From Actinomycetota bacterium (GTDB taxonomy: Bacteria > Actinomycetota > Acidimicrobiia > Acidimicrobiales > Palsa-688), in NCBI GenBank assembly GCA_021323695.1, contig JAJPKN010000028.1, forward strand, positions 1 through 47,326: DNA of 47,326 nt. The letters are read 5' to 3'. Numbering within the stretch: the stretch's first letter is position 1; each line of letters starts with the position of its first letter. The position numbers were made by a program, and so were the translations under genes. Below, piece after piece: positions 31,645-40,679 of this stretch. A model generated the notes under the pieces. The model ran no database searches. It was not told the origin of the DNA and saw nothing but the letters and a program-made list of their open reading frames with translations.

Positions 31645-32811
31645 TCAGCTCACGTTGGCCACGCCGTCGAGGGCCACCGCCAGCTTGCGGGCCAGCGCAT
31701 CGTAAGAGAACTCCTGCTCGGCGCGCTCCCGCCCCGCAGCCCCCATCTTGCGGCCGACCGCGGGGTCACTGAGGACGAAGGCCAGGGCTTCGGCCACCCG
31801 CCGGGCCTCCCCGGCCCGCTGGCGCCGCCCCCAGCCGCTCGCACTTTCGACCACCAGCCCGGTCACGTCGGCCGCCACCGCCTCACCGGCGCCGCCCGTA
31901 CGTATGGTCACGCACGGCACGCCGGCGGCGGCGGCCTCGACCAGGACGATGCCGAACCCCTCCTGTTCGAGCCCGCCCCAGCGCGACCGGCAGCAGAGGG
32001 CGAACACGTCGGCACAGCCGTACAGGTCGGCCAGGTCGGGGCCGGGGACCCGCCCGAGCAGGCTAACCCGGGCCCGGGAGCGGGCGGCCAGCCGCTCGAG
32101 CCGCCCCCGGTCCCGGCCCTCCCCAGCGATGGCCACCTGGAGCCCGGGGAAGTCCCCCGCTATGGAAGAAGCCGCTTTGATCAAGGTGTCCATGCCCTTG
32201 CGAGGCACGAGGCGGCTGACGCTGAGCACCAGTGGGCGGTCCGACGGCAGGCCGAAGCGAGCACGGGCCGCCGCCCGCTCGATGGCCGACAGAGGCCGGA
32301 AGCGCTCGGTGTCCACCCCCGGCGGGACCTGCACCGACGGCGGGAACGGCCGGCTCGGGCCCAACGCCCGCCGGGCCTCGGCTTCGGGGTAGCTGCCCGC
32401 CGCGACCACCAGCGAGGCTTGGCTCAGCACGCGGGCCATGAGCTGGCGGCTGACCGGCAAGCGGCCGGGCACGGTCACCTCGGCACCGTGGAGCACAACC
32501 GCGTAAGGCAGGCCCAGGGACGGCCCGAGGAGCCCCAAGGGCAGCGCCGGGTCGAAGACCAGGAGCTTGGCGCCCACCTGGCGAGCCAGTTGGCGGGCCC
32601 GCCGAGCCAGGAGGGGATGAGGCAGCAGCACCGGCTCGGGGGCCCGGACGACCCGGAACGGCTGGCGCTGGTCCCACCAACCTGACCCTCGGTGAGAGGC
32701 AGTAAGCACGGTGACGTCCGCGGGCGGCAACCGCCGCCACAGCTCCCACAGGTAGGACTGGATGCCTCCCACCTTGGGCGGGAAGTCGTTGGTCACCAGG
32801 ATGTGGGGCAC
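31645..32811 (-). CDS. GT4 glycosyltransferase, PimB-like mannosyltransferase
   Basis: The 388-residue GT-B enzyme opens HILVTNDFPPKVGGIQSYLWEL, the acceptor-loop signature of PimB'-type transferases that add mannose to phosphatidylinositol mannoside. PPGVDTERF, LVLSVSRLVPRKGMDTLI and EGFGIVLVEAAAAG (the E-x7-E sugar-nucleotide motif) follow. In actinobacteria this step builds PIM and lipoglycan anchors at the inner membrane face. The start is the GTG at 32811, eight bases after the queG stop, with GGGAAGG inside queG; a TTG one codon earlier is possible. PimB activity is inferred from similarity of motifs. Confidence 0.85.
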   Translation of the reverse strand: MPHILVTNDFPPKVGGIQSYLWELWRRLPPADVTVLTASHRGSGWWDQRQPFRVVRAPEPVLLPHPLLARRARQLARQVGAKLLVFDPALPLGLLGPSLGLPYAVVLHGAEVTVPGRLPVSRQLMARVLSQASLVVAAGSYPEAEARRALGPSRPFPPSVQVPPGVDTERFRPLSAIERAAARARFGLPSDRPLVLSVSRLVPRKGMDTLIKAASSIAGDFPGLQVAIAGEGRDRGRLERLAARSRARVSLLGRVPGPDLADLYGCADVFALCCRSRWGGLEQEGFGIVLVEAAAAGVPCVTIRTGGAGEAVAADVTGLVVESASGWGRRQRAGEARRVAEALAFVLSDPAVGRKMGAAGRERAEQEFSYDALARKLAVALDGVANVS

Positions 32812-32819
32812 CAATGAAC

Positions 32820-34241
32820 TCACCTTCCCTGCCCGCCAGCCCTGCCCTGCACCCCGGCCCGGGCCGGGCGGACCTGGCCCAGCCGAGCCAGTTCTTCTTG
32901 GACCAGGGGAGCAGGGCCCCAAGCCAAAGGAGGCCGAGCCGAGGTCACCAGGTCAGCCCGCCCCAGACGGGCCGCGGCCCATATGGCGTGCGCCCGCAGC
33001 AGTTCGTCGTCGTGCGCCAGGTAGGCGCGCACGGCGCTCTCCACCGCCGGGGACGACCCGTCAGCGGTGTTGCCCAGCACGACCAAGGCGTTGCGCCGCA
33101 GGTACCGGGGGTCACGTCGGGGAATGTACCAGCGGCCGTAGCCCTGGAGCAGTTCTTGGTCGCTGGCCGCCAACAGGTCGAGGACATCGACCTCACGCCT
33201 GCCACCTGCCCTGGCCCCACTGCCGTCCGGGGGCTCTTCGCCACCCAGGGCCAGCTCCCCCGCTCCGGCGGTGCCGCCGTTCGTAGCCCTCCCCGGGCCG
33301 GGCCGGCTGGCCCCTGGCCCCCCCGCTCCGGCGGTGCTGGCCCGGCGGGCCGCCAGCCGGTTCACCGGGCAGACGTCCTGGCAGTCGTCACAACCGTAGA
33401 TACGGTCCCCGAGGGCCTCCCGGTGCTCCCACGGGAACACGCCCGGGCACTGGAGCAGCCAGGCCAGGCACTTGCGGGCGTCCAGGGTGCCCGGTGCCAC
33501 AAGGGCGCCCGTGGGGCAAGCCTGCAGGCAGTGCTGGCAAGGGCCGCACGTCCCTGCGACCGGCGTCCCGGTGGGCAGCGGAGCGTCGGTGGCCACTGAG
33601 CCCAGCACGAACCACGAACCTCGCCCCGGGAGCAGGATGTTGCTGTTCTTGCCGAACCAGCCCAGGCCAGCGCGATGGGCGGCGGCCCTGTCCACCAAAG
33701 CGTTGTCGTCAACCAGTACCCGGGCACGCCACCCGGCAGCCTCCAGCACGCCTGCCACCTGGCCCAGGGCGGCTCGCAAGCCCGTGTAGTGGTCTTCCCA
33801 GGCATAGCGAGCCACCCGCCCCCGAGGCCGGAGGGGTAACTGGGTGGCCCCGCCACAGCCCTCCGCCCCCTTGGGCCCCTGCCCCGCCCCGGCGCGCCCC
33901 CCGGCCGGCCCCCGGGGGCCACCCGCTGGCCGGCACCTGGCGGCCAAGCGCCCCTCTCCGGCATGTCCCCGGCCTTCTGGGCCGTAGGGCCATGCCCCGA
34001 CCACCAACGCGGCAGCTCCAGGCAGTGCCCGGCTCGGGTCGGTCGAGCGAGCCGGGTTGCGGTAGGTGAACTGCATGCCCCCCGACAGCCCGGCCCGCTT
34101 GCGTTCCTCGAGGACCCGCCTGGTGCTGTCCATCGGGGTGGCCGGGGCGATGCCGACCGCCGCGAGGCCAGCCTGCTGGCCCTGCTGGACAGCCCGTTGA
34201 GCGAGGGCCCACATGGCGTTGCTCGGGTGCAGTTCTCTCAT
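32820..34241 (-). CDS. queG: Epoxyqueuosine reductase with insertions
   Basis: The protein has 473 residues, longer than the usual 350-390. It catalyses the last step of queuosine synthesis in tRNA using cobalamin and two 4Fe-4S clusters. LVDDNALVDRAAAHRAGLGWFGKNSN holds the conserved catalytic region. Cys232, Cys235, Cys238 and Cys242 (CGPCQHCLQACP) and Cys284, Cys287 and Cys291 with Cys265 form the clusters. HEAT-like repeats (YLRRNALVVLGNTAD) end it. Two Gly/Ala/Pro-rich insertions, about residues 90-142 and 300-350, are unusual. It is upstream of the glycosyltransferase in a tight series. Confidence 0.92.
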   Translation of the reverse strand: MRELHPSNAMWALAQRAVQQGQQAGLAAVGIAPATPMDSTRRVLEERKRAGLSGGMQFTYRNPARSTDPSRALPGAAALVVGAWPYGPEGRGHAGEGRLAARCRPAGGPRGPAGGRAGAGQGPKGAEGCGGATQLPLRPRGRVARYAWEDHYTGLRAALGQVAGVLEAAGWRARVLVDDNALVDRAAAHRAGLGWFGKNSNILLPGRGSWFVLGSVATDAPLPTGTPVAGTCGPCQHCLQACPTGALVAPGTLDARKCLAWLLQCPGVFPWEHREALGDRIYGCDDCQDVCPVNRLAARRASTAGAGGPGASRPGPGRATNGGTAGAGELALGGEEPPDGSGARAGGRREVDVLDLLAASDQELLQGYGRWYIPRRDPRYLRRNALVVLGNTADGSSPAVESAVRAYLAHDDELLRAHAIWAAARLGRADLVTSARPPLAWGPAPLVQEELARLGQVRPARAGVQGRAGGQGR

Positions 34242-34342
34242 GGCTTGACGCGTGCCTTGGGGGCCGTGGCCGGCTCAGCCTCCCCCACAGCCCAGCATGG
34301 CTCACCGGGACGGGCAACGGTGTGGCCCGGGCCAGCCAAAGT

Positions 34343-35746
34343 TCACCTCCTTGGCCTACCGAGGGGTACCACGGCACCGACCTCAGTCCCCTGGCCCGGC
34401 GCGCTACGCACCTCGAGGTGGCCACCGAGGAGACGGGCCCGCTCCGCTATCCCGACAAGCCCGAGGTGGCCGGCACTAGCAAGCTCGTCAAAAGCAGGCG
34501 GCCTGAACCCCCTGCCGTTGTCGGAGACCCTCACCGAGAGCTCAGCTTCCCCGAAGCACAGCCTCACCTGGGCCATGGTCGCCCCCGAGTGGCGCACGGC
34601 ATTGCGCAACGCTTCCTCCACGATGCGGAAAGCCCCCAGCTCCACCTCGTGCGGAAGACGCTCCGCGTGGCCACATATCTCCAGCTCGGTGGCCAGGTGG
34701 GCCTCCTCCTCGGTGCTAGCCACCAGGCTCGAGATGGCGGCAGGCAGGCCGAGCTGGTCCAGGGCCGGGGGTCGAAGGTCCCTGGCGATGACACGGAGCC
34801 GGCCCGCCGCGTCGAGCGCCTGGCGGCGCGCTTCGTCCAGGCTGTCCCTGACGCCCTCGGGCACATCGTGGGCCTCCCTCAGGCTCTCCAGCCGACGAGC
34901 CAGGTGCAAGAAAAGCTGGAGCGGCTCGTCGTGCAGCTCGCGGGCCAGGCGACGGCGCTGGTCCTCCTCCGCTTGCACGACGGCCGAAGCGTAGGTGCTG
35001 GCGCGACGTCCCTCTGTACGTTCCTCGGTGACGTCCTCGAAGACCACCTGCACCAACGCAGGGCCGGCCTGGGCAGGCAGCTCGGCAAGGGCCACCCGGT
35101 ACTCCCTGCCGTCAGGGAGGCGCACCACCCGGCCAGCGCAGCCTGCGGGCGACAAGCCTTGCAGCCCCGGCACCTCCAGGGAGGCACCGAGGCGGAGCCC
35201 CCCTCCGAAACTTGCCCGTGCAGCGGGGTTGGCGTCCACAAGGCGGCCGCGGTCGTCCAAGACGACGGTAGGGGCACGGTTCGCGTCGAAAAGCTGGCGG
35301 TAGCGCGCCTCGATGTCCATGCGTTGGTTGGTGGCCACTTCAGCGCGGGCGCGCGCCAGCCTCTCGGCTTCGATGCGCAAGCCGATCACAAAAGCTACGA
35401 AGTCCACGAGCGCCAGTTCCACTATGTCGCTCCCCGCGTGGCCCTGGTCGTGGGGCAGGAGGAGGTCGGGCAGCCACAGCAGGGTTGCCCAAGCACCAGT
35501 TGCGGCCGAGCCGGCCAGCCCGTAGCGCAGCGCGGCGTACGCCACCGGGACGACGAGCAACGCCACGGGGACACCGATCGGGAAGCCCTTGGTCTCGAGC
35601 GACGAGTGCAGGTCGACCTCTAGGTGCAGGGCTGCAACCAGCACCACGCCGGCCTGCAGGGCCCAAAAGCGCCATTCGCGCACCGGCGGGCGGGCAGCGC
35701 GGCGAAGGACCGCAGCCAGCTCAACCCTGGTTGGGGTGGCCGTCAT
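34343..35746 (-). CDS. Membrane sensor histidine kinase, NarL-partner type
   Basis: The protein has 467 residues. Up to four membrane helices occupy about 25-125. A PAS domain follows (about 143-238: YRQLFDANRAPTVVLDDRGR). The HisKA_3 box EEDQRRRLARELHDEPLQLF has phospho-acceptor His272, and the ATPase domain has RIVEEALRNAVRHSGA and VSDNGRGFRP. It should phosphorylate a LuxR-type regulator, most likely the divergent gene at 35907. The ATG at 35746 follows CGGGAACTT; a GTG at 35797 would add 17 residues. The signal sensed is unknown; the PAS domain has no obvious cofactor residues. Confidence 0.88.
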   Translation of the reverse strand: MTATPTRVELAAVLRRAARPPVREWRFWALQAGVVLVAALHLEVDLHSSLETKGFPIGVPVALLVVPVAYAALRYGLAGSAATGAWATLLWLPDLLLPHDQGHAGSDIVELALVDFVAFVIGLRIEAERLARARAEVATNQRMDIEARYRQLFDANRAPTVVLDDRGRLVDANPAARASFGGGLRLGASLEVPGLQGLSPAGCAGRVVRLPDGREYRVALAELPAQAGPALVQVVFEDVTEERTEGRRASTYASAVVQAEEDQRRRLARELHDEPLQLFLHLARRLESLREAHDVPEGVRDSLDEARRQALDAAGRLRVIARDLRPPALDQLGLPAAISSLVASTEEEAHLATELEICGHAERLPHEVELGAFRIVEEALRNAVRHSGATMAQVRLCFGEAELSVRVSDNGRGFRPPAFDELASAGHLGLVGIAERARLLGGHLEVRSAPGQGTEVGAVVPLGRPRR

Positions 35747-35906
35747 AAGTTCCCGGCCACCGTCAAGGCCTTTAGGCGTGCCGTAGGCCGTCGTCACCGG
35801 GCACCCATCTCGCCTACCCCCGGAGCGTGGGCCCTGGCCTGCGACATGCCCAACTTTGGCAGCTCCAACGTAGGTCCCTGTGCCAGCAATGTTATCCTAG
35901 CAGCAG

Positions 35907-36644
35907 GTGACGTCCCGAAAACCACGTTCGGCCTCGGGCACCGGTGCACCGGTTGGGCCGGGCGTCGGCAGCAACCAGGCTCGCCCGGCCCGGGTCGGCG
36001 TGGTCATTGTTGACGACCACGCCCTGGTGCGGGAAGGCACAGCCCGTCTGCTCGAACAGGAGCCAGATCTCAAGGTCCTCGGCGAAGCAGCCAGTGCCGA
36101 GGAGGCCATTGACTTGTTCGCCGAGCTTCAGCCGCAGGTGGCCCTGGTCGACGTCAGCCTCCCCGGCGCCAGCGGCCTGGAGCTCGCTCGATGGGCGTCC
36201 GAGCGCCATCCCGGGGTACGTGTCGTCGTCCTCAGCGCGTACGACGACATCGCCTTCGTGGACGAAGCCCTGGACGCCGGAGTCGCTGGGTACCTACTGA
36301 AGACAGCTTCGGCACGAGAGCTCGCCGAGGCAGTACGGGCCGCGGCGGAGGGGGTGTTCGTCCTGGACGGCGCGATCTCACGGCGGCTCTCGCAGCGGCG
36401 GGAAAGCCGTCGCCCAGGGCTTGGCTTGACGCGTCGGGAGTCCGAGGTCCTCGCCCTGCTGGCACAGGGCTGGCCGAACAAACGTATCGCGGCCGAGCTC
36501 GGCCTCGGGGTGCGGACAGTTGAAGGCCACATTTCCAGTCTGCTCGCCAAGCTCGGCGTGGGGTCACGGACTGAGGCAGCCCTTTATGCTTCTGGCTTGC
36601 CCACTGCACATGCGGGGCACACCGGGCCGCTGGCGCGCCCATGA
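35907..36644 (+). CDS. NarL/FixJ-family response regulator
   Basis: The protein has 245 residues. After a 28-residue polar leader, the receiver domain has the acidic pair Asp36-Asp37 (VVIVDDHALVREG), phospho-acceptor Asp82 (ALVDVSLPG) and the conserved Lys (GYLLKTAS). The LuxR helix-turn-helix lies at about 175-235 (LTRRESEVLALLAQGWPNKR, then VRTVEGHISSLLAKLGV). It is probably activated by the kinase encoded divergently 160 bases away. The GTG at 35907 follows TATCCT by eight bases. It converges on the redox fusion gene with a 45-base gap, so the target could be that operon, though nothing proves it. Confidence 0.92.
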   Translation: MTSRKPRSASGTGAPVGPGVGSNQARPARVGVVIVDDHALVREGTARLLEQEPDLKVLGEAASAEEAIDLFAELQPQVALVDVSLPGASGLELARWASERHPGVRVVVLSAYDDIAFVDEALDAGVAGYLLKTASARELAEAVRAAAEGVFVLDGAISRRLSQRRESRRPGLGLTRRESEVLALLAQGWPNKRIAAELGLGVRTVEGHISSLLAKLGVGSRTEAALYASGLPTAHAGHTGPLARP

Positions 36645-36689
36645 CCCTGCCCGGCCCACGGCGCTGGCGCCCTGAGCGCGGCCCAGCGC

Positions 36690-38957
36690 TCAAGCGTCGT
36701 CGGCTGCTGGTGCTGAGGCCATCGGTGAGCTGACTGGCGCGCTCAAAGCCCTGACGTAGGCACCTTGGTGCTCGGGGGGTTGGCGGTGCTCGGGAAGTTG
36801 GCCATGGCCTGACCCTTGCGCCTGGTGGGCGAAGGCGGCCAGCTTGGCCAGCCCAGCCTCGCTGAGGTCGCGGTGCCCAAATGCCGCCTCGCAGGTCACT
36901 GTGGCTGCCTTGGCCTCAAGGGCACGGCGCATGAGGGCCAGGGTGGCCTTGGGAGAGACGCCGTAGGTACAGAAAATGGCGACAGACTTGCCAGGCAGCA
37001 GGGGTAGCCCCGCCAACCACCTACGGGTGGCCTTGGCCGGCCCCACCCGCGCCAAGACGAGGCCCTCCACCCAGGTGCCCACCACCAACAAGTCGCAATC
37101 GGCCAGTTCTGCCAACCCGGCACGTTCGAGTGGGAGGGTGGCCACGGTGGCCCCCGAGGCTGCCAGTTCGCGCGAAACAAGCTCCGCTGCTTGCCTGGTG
37201 TGGCCCCCTCGGCTCTCGTAGGCCACCAGCACCCGGCTCGCCCTGAGGCCGCCAGGCGGCCCAGCCCGACGGGGCTGGGAGCGCAGCACAGCCTGAGCCG
37301 CCCGCCGCCCCTGAGCCATCGCCTCTACCACGGTCGACGGCCCGACCAGGGCGTCCCCGGCCACCCAGGTCCGTTCCCGCAAGGGGAGCCCAGCAGCTGC
37401 CAGCGCGCTTTCACGGCCGAGCGCCAGCTGGCCCACCGGACGGCCTCTCGCGAACCTGGGGCTGGTGACGGCCAAGATACCGCTGGCTTGCCAGCGCCGG
37501 TCCGCCAAGCCTGGTGCCTCGCGCCGAAGAGGCGTGCCCGGCAGGGCCGAAGCCAGTGCAGGGTCGGTGCGGTAACCCATGGCCATGACCACCGCGTCCA
37601 CTGCCTGCCAGTCACCCGGCCCCTTTTCCACCTGAGGGCGCTCGTCGGCCCGGTGCTGGGCCGTGCGGGCCAACAAGGCGCGGCCTACCCGACCGTCCAG
37701 CTCCTGGAGGGCACGCAGCGTCGTCGAAAAGCGGACCTCCACCCCCTCTGCCTCCGCCTCCTCCAGCTCGTCGGGCCGGACCGGGGCAAAGCGGCGGTCC
37801 ATCCAGTCGACGCAAATGGGCCGGGCCCCCAGCCGGCGAGCAGTCCTGGCCACGTCCATGGCGGTGTTGCCCGCCCCGACCACGAGCACCACTGGCCGGC
37901 CTGCCCCTGGCCGAGCAGCCAGTTCGACGAAGTCCGGGAGGGCCTTGCCCTCCACCAAGGCAGCCTTGCCCCGCTTCAGGAACGAGGTGGCGTCTTCGAC
38001 GCCGGGTAGGCCGGCGCCGGGCACAGGCAGGCTCAGGGGGAGCCCGGCCCCGTGGCAAAGGACGAGCGCGTCGTGCTGCTGCAGGAGCTCGTCCAGGTCC
38101 TCGGGGCCCACCTTGGCCCCACAACGCAAGCTCACGCCCGCCTGCAGCAGTTGACGCCATGGCCGCCCGCTCACCTCGAGGGGGAGGGTGAAGGCCGGGA
38201 TCCCCCAACGAAGCAGCCCACCGGGCTCGTCGTCGGCCTCGTAGACCGTCACCTGAGCGCCGCTGGCCACCAGCTCGAAGGCGGCCCCAATGCCTGCCGG
38301 GCCGGAACCAACAACAGCCACCGATAGCTTGCTGCCATCGGGCCCAGCCGCTGGCGGTGGCACCGGTACATTGTCGGCCACGAAGCGTTCGAGCAGCCCT
38401 ATGGCCACCGGTGTGCCGCCAGCCAGCGACCACGTGCAAGCCCCTTCGCACTGTAGGGCCTGGTCGCAAACCCGTGAGCATATGTCCGGCATCACCGTTG
38501 TGCGCCTCAAGATCTCCTGTGCCCCCTCCAAGTCCCCCCCGGCCACGGCCGCGATGAAGCCTGGGATGTCGTTGTGGGCTGGGCAGCCCCTCACGCAAGT
38601 CGGGTCAGGGCACTGGAGGCAGCGGGCAGCTTCGGCTTGGGCCTCGGCCAGAGAGGAGAACCCGGGGCGCACCTCGCTCGTGCCACCTTCGGTACTGCCG
38701 GGGTGCAGAGGCGGGAGGCTGGCTCGCTGGCCAGCGCGCAGCGGCCCCTCGACGACGATCGCCGAGAACGGGCACGTCTGCACGCACTGGCGGCACCCAA
38801 CGCAAGCCGCGTCGTCAGCTCGGGCCACCCACCGCTCCGGTTCGATGTGCAGCGCGCCAGTCGGGCAACGCACGACGCACTCTTGGCACCCGGCACAGCG
38901 GTCGGCCAAGACCGTTACGTGGCACCCGGTGCGTTCGAGCAGGTCAGCAAGGGCCAC
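36690..38957 (-). CDS. Ferredoxin-GltD-flavodoxin fusion oxidoreductase
   Basis: The 755-residue protein joins three modules. Residues 15-70 are a two-cluster ferredoxin (CAGCQECVVRCP and CVGCRQCVQTCP). Residues 100-560 are a glutamate-synthase-small-subunit-like flavoprotein. It has cluster cysteines 113, 116, 121, 125, 160, 164, 170 and 174, FAD loop VVGSGPAGIG (216 on), NAD(P)H loop VVGAGNTAMDVA (359 on), and WVAGDALVGPSTVVEAMAQG. Residues 575-715 are a flavodoxin-like domain with FMN loop YESRGGHTRQAAELV and DLLVVGTWVEG. It could pass NAD(P)H electrons through FAD and Fe-S to FMN. The GTG at 38957 follows GGAAGGAGG, 15 bases after the polyferredoxin gene. No large GltB-type subunit is nearby. 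Confidence 0.88.
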   Translation of the reverse strand: MALADLLERTGCHVTVLADRCAGCQECVVRCPTGALHIEPERWVARADDAACVGCRQCVQTCPFSAIVVEGPLRAGQRASLPPLHPGSTEGGTSEVRPGFSSLAEAQAEAARCLQCPDPTCVRGCPAHNDIPGFIAAVAGGDLEGAQEILRRTTVMPDICSRVCDQALQCEGACTWSLAGGTPVAIGLLERFVADNVPVPPPAAGPDGSKLSVAVVGSGPAGIGAAFELVASGAQVTVYEADDEPGGLLRWGIPAFTLPLEVSGRPWRQLLQAGVSLRCGAKVGPEDLDELLQQHDALVLCHGAGLPLSLPVPGAGLPGVEDATSFLKRGKAALVEGKALPDFVELAARPGAGRPVVLVVGAGNTAMDVARTARRLGARPICVDWMDRRFAPVRPDELEEAEAEGVEVRFSTTLRALQELDGRVGRALLARTAQHRADERPQVEKGPGDWQAVDAVVMAMGYRTDPALASALPGTPLRREAPGLADRRWQASGILAVTSPRFARGRPVGQLALGRESALAAAGLPLRERTWVAGDALVGPSTVVEAMAQGRRAAQAVLRSQPRRAGPPGGLRASRVLVAYESRGGHTRQAAELVSRELAASGATVATLPLERAGLAELADCDLLVVGTWVEGLVLARVGPAKATRRWLAGLPLLPGKSVAIFCTYGVSPKATLALMRRALEAKAATVTCEAAFGHRDLSEAGLAKLAAFAHQAQGSGHGQLPEHRQPPEHQGAYVRALSAPVSSPMASAPAADDA

Positions 38958-38972
38958 CCGTGTGCCTCCTTC

Positions 38973-40598
38973 CTAGTCCGCCGCGTGCATGACTACGTAC
39001 AGCACTGCTGCGGCCGTCCCGCATGCGAGGACGAACGCCACAGACGCCAACCTTACGCCCAGGCCATGGCGGCTGGCTGGGGCAACCTCAGCACCAACGA
39101 TCCTCCAGCTGGCCCAAGCCGCCGCCAGCGTCCCGAGGGCAACCACCGCTACCTGGGTGAGCACGATCCACCCGTTGGACATGAGCGAGAAGGAGTAAAC
39201 GGGTGACCTGACCGAAGAGAAGCCGGCGATATGGGCCACAGCCGGCAGGACCCGGGGAGCGTGCTGCAAGAACTTTGGCAACTGCCGGGCGAAGTAGTCG
39301 GCACCGACCACGGGCACCAGGCCGTAGGACATGGGGACGAAGAACGACCTGAAGCGCGAGGACCTCTCCTGGAAATTGCCGGGACGGTCGAAGTGGTAAC
39401 GACGGTCGGCAAAAAGCGCCGCCATGAGCCACGCCACTGCCGCGGTGGCCACCACGCCAAGCCCTATGAAGCCTACATAGTCGACCGGGTTGGGGTAATG
39501 GGGGAAGTGGAGCTCGCGGTTGAGCCAGGTGTCTGCGCTACTGAAGGCGTTGGTGGCGTTCACCTGCTGGTAGAGGACGAGGCCCCACAGCGCCGCTACC
39601 CCCCAGGCAATGTCCGGCCTCCGGCGGCGGGGGGCGACGAGAGAGGTGAGGGGCTTTTGCACGAACAGGCCAACGTTGCCTTCCGGGCATGCCTTGTAGC
39701 ACTCGCTGCACAGCCCGCAGTACAGGTTGGAGTCGGCGCTGCCCGGCCAGGTGTACCACGGGCACCCGTAGCCCTTGTCCCCGCCCCGCATGCAGTCCTT
39801 GGTGCGGCAGTTGAGGCACACCTCCCGGTCACGGGTGCGGAACCCCGCTACCGAGCCCATCGAGCCGACCGTGCCGATCAGGGTGCTGAGCGGGCAAATG
39901 TAACGGCAGAAAGTCCGGCGCTCGAACACGAGGAAGAACACGAGCGCGCTCGAGACGATCCCGACCACCATCCACGAGGTGTCAGAAGGGGTACCGGGAC
40001 CGGCAATGTTGAAGAACTCCTCGATCCAGGTGAGCAACAAGAAGGTCGCGACCGGGAGCAGGAACCCGTAGCGGGCGAGCGGCTCAGGGAACTTGCGCCC
40101 AAGGCCCAAGGCCTTTTGTGTGCGCCGCCACAGCGCCCGCCGCTGCACCCATTCTGCGAAGCCCCCAAAGGGGCACATGGCGCACCAGGCCCGCCCGACC
40201 ACCACCATCAGCACGAACACCAGGCAGAACCATACGTACCAGGTGATCGCGGTGCCGAAGTTCAACCCAGGCACAACCGTGCCAACCAGGCCGACAACGA
40301 TCACCGTCCAGAAGACCACCTGGTTGGGCAGCACCAAGAAGAACTGGAAGCGCCGGCTCCTCACCAGCCGGGCAAGCCGGGGGAAGGCAGCGGTCAGGTC
40401 CCGCTCAGGGACGGGGTCGCTCGAGGCAAAGCGCTCGCGCAGGCCTTGGCGCTGCGCCGGCCGCAGGCGCACGGCGGCCGATATGGGGCCCGAGCTGAAC
40501 TTGGCCCCTGGGCCCGCCAGGGGCCCCCCATTTGTGGCTGCCCTTGGGTGGGCCACCGTGCTCAGGGCCACGGGGCTCTCTCGCTCGGCTAGGGCCAC
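38973..40598 (-). CDS. Membrane polyferredoxin (NapH/NosR/CcoG-like)
   Basis: The protein has 541 residues. A 90-residue soluble N-terminus is followed by about eight to ten membrane helices. CxxCP pairs end helices at GRAWCAMCPFGGF (Cys139, Cys142) and FCRYICPLSTLIG (Cys231, Cys235), as in NapH and the NosR C-terminus. A cytoplasmic-type loop carries Cys261, Cys264, Cys269 and Cys279, and a canonical Cys294-297-300-304 cluster site (CGLCSECYKACPEG). Such proteins move electrons between quinone or soluble donors and redox enzymes. The GTG at 40598 follows AAGGAGGAG. It is the first gene of an operon with the ferredoxin-GltD-flavodoxin fusion, its likely partner. Confidence 0.88.
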   Translation of the reverse strand: MALAERESPVALSTVAHPRAATNGGPLAGPGAKFSSGPISAAVRLRPAQRQGLRERFASSDPVPERDLTAAFPRLARLVRSRRFQFFLVLPNQVVFWTVIVVGLVGTVVPGLNFGTAITWYVWFCLVFVLMVVVGRAWCAMCPFGGFAEWVQRRALWRRTQKALGLGRKFPEPLARYGFLLPVATFLLLTWIEEFFNIAGPGTPSDTSWMVVGIVSSALVFFLVFERRTFCRYICPLSTLIGTVGSMGSVAGFRTRDREVCLNCRTKDCMRGGDKGYGCPWYTWPGSADSNLYCGLCSECYKACPEGNVGLFVQKPLTSLVAPRRRRPDIAWGVAALWGLVLYQQVNATNAFSSADTWLNRELHFPHYPNPVDYVGFIGLGVVATAAVAWLMAALFADRRYHFDRPGNFQERSSRFRSFFVPMSYGLVPVVGADYFARQLPKFLQHAPRVLPAVAHIAGFSSVRSPVYSFSLMSNGWIVLTQVAVVALGTLAAAWASWRIVGAEVAPASRHGLGVRLASVAFVLACGTAAAVLYVVMHAAD

Positions 40599-40639
40599 TG
40601 CTCCTCCTTCCCCGTAGTCGGCCTACGTGCTCCTACTCA

Positions 40640-40679
40640 AGTGTAAGTACGGTGGCTCACAACGTCAAGTTACTTACAC
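40640..40679 (-). promoter_or_regulatory. Promoter of the redox operon with bracketing inverted repeat
   Basis: On the minus strand TTGACG (40668-40663) and TACACT (40645-40640) are 17 bases apart, a good sigma70-type promoter 42 bases upstream of the polyferredoxin start. Perfect 9-bp arms GTGTAAGTA (40641-40649) and TACTTACAC (40671-40679), 21 bases apart, overlap the -10 box and abut the -35 box. A dimeric repressor binding both arms would block the promoter. The divergent Rrf2-type gene is the obvious candidate. Confidence 0.6.

Noticed and set aside
39231..40592. 453-codon plus-strand frame
   Set aside because: Antisense to the polyferredoxin gene; composition is His/Glu/Gly-rich with no domain.
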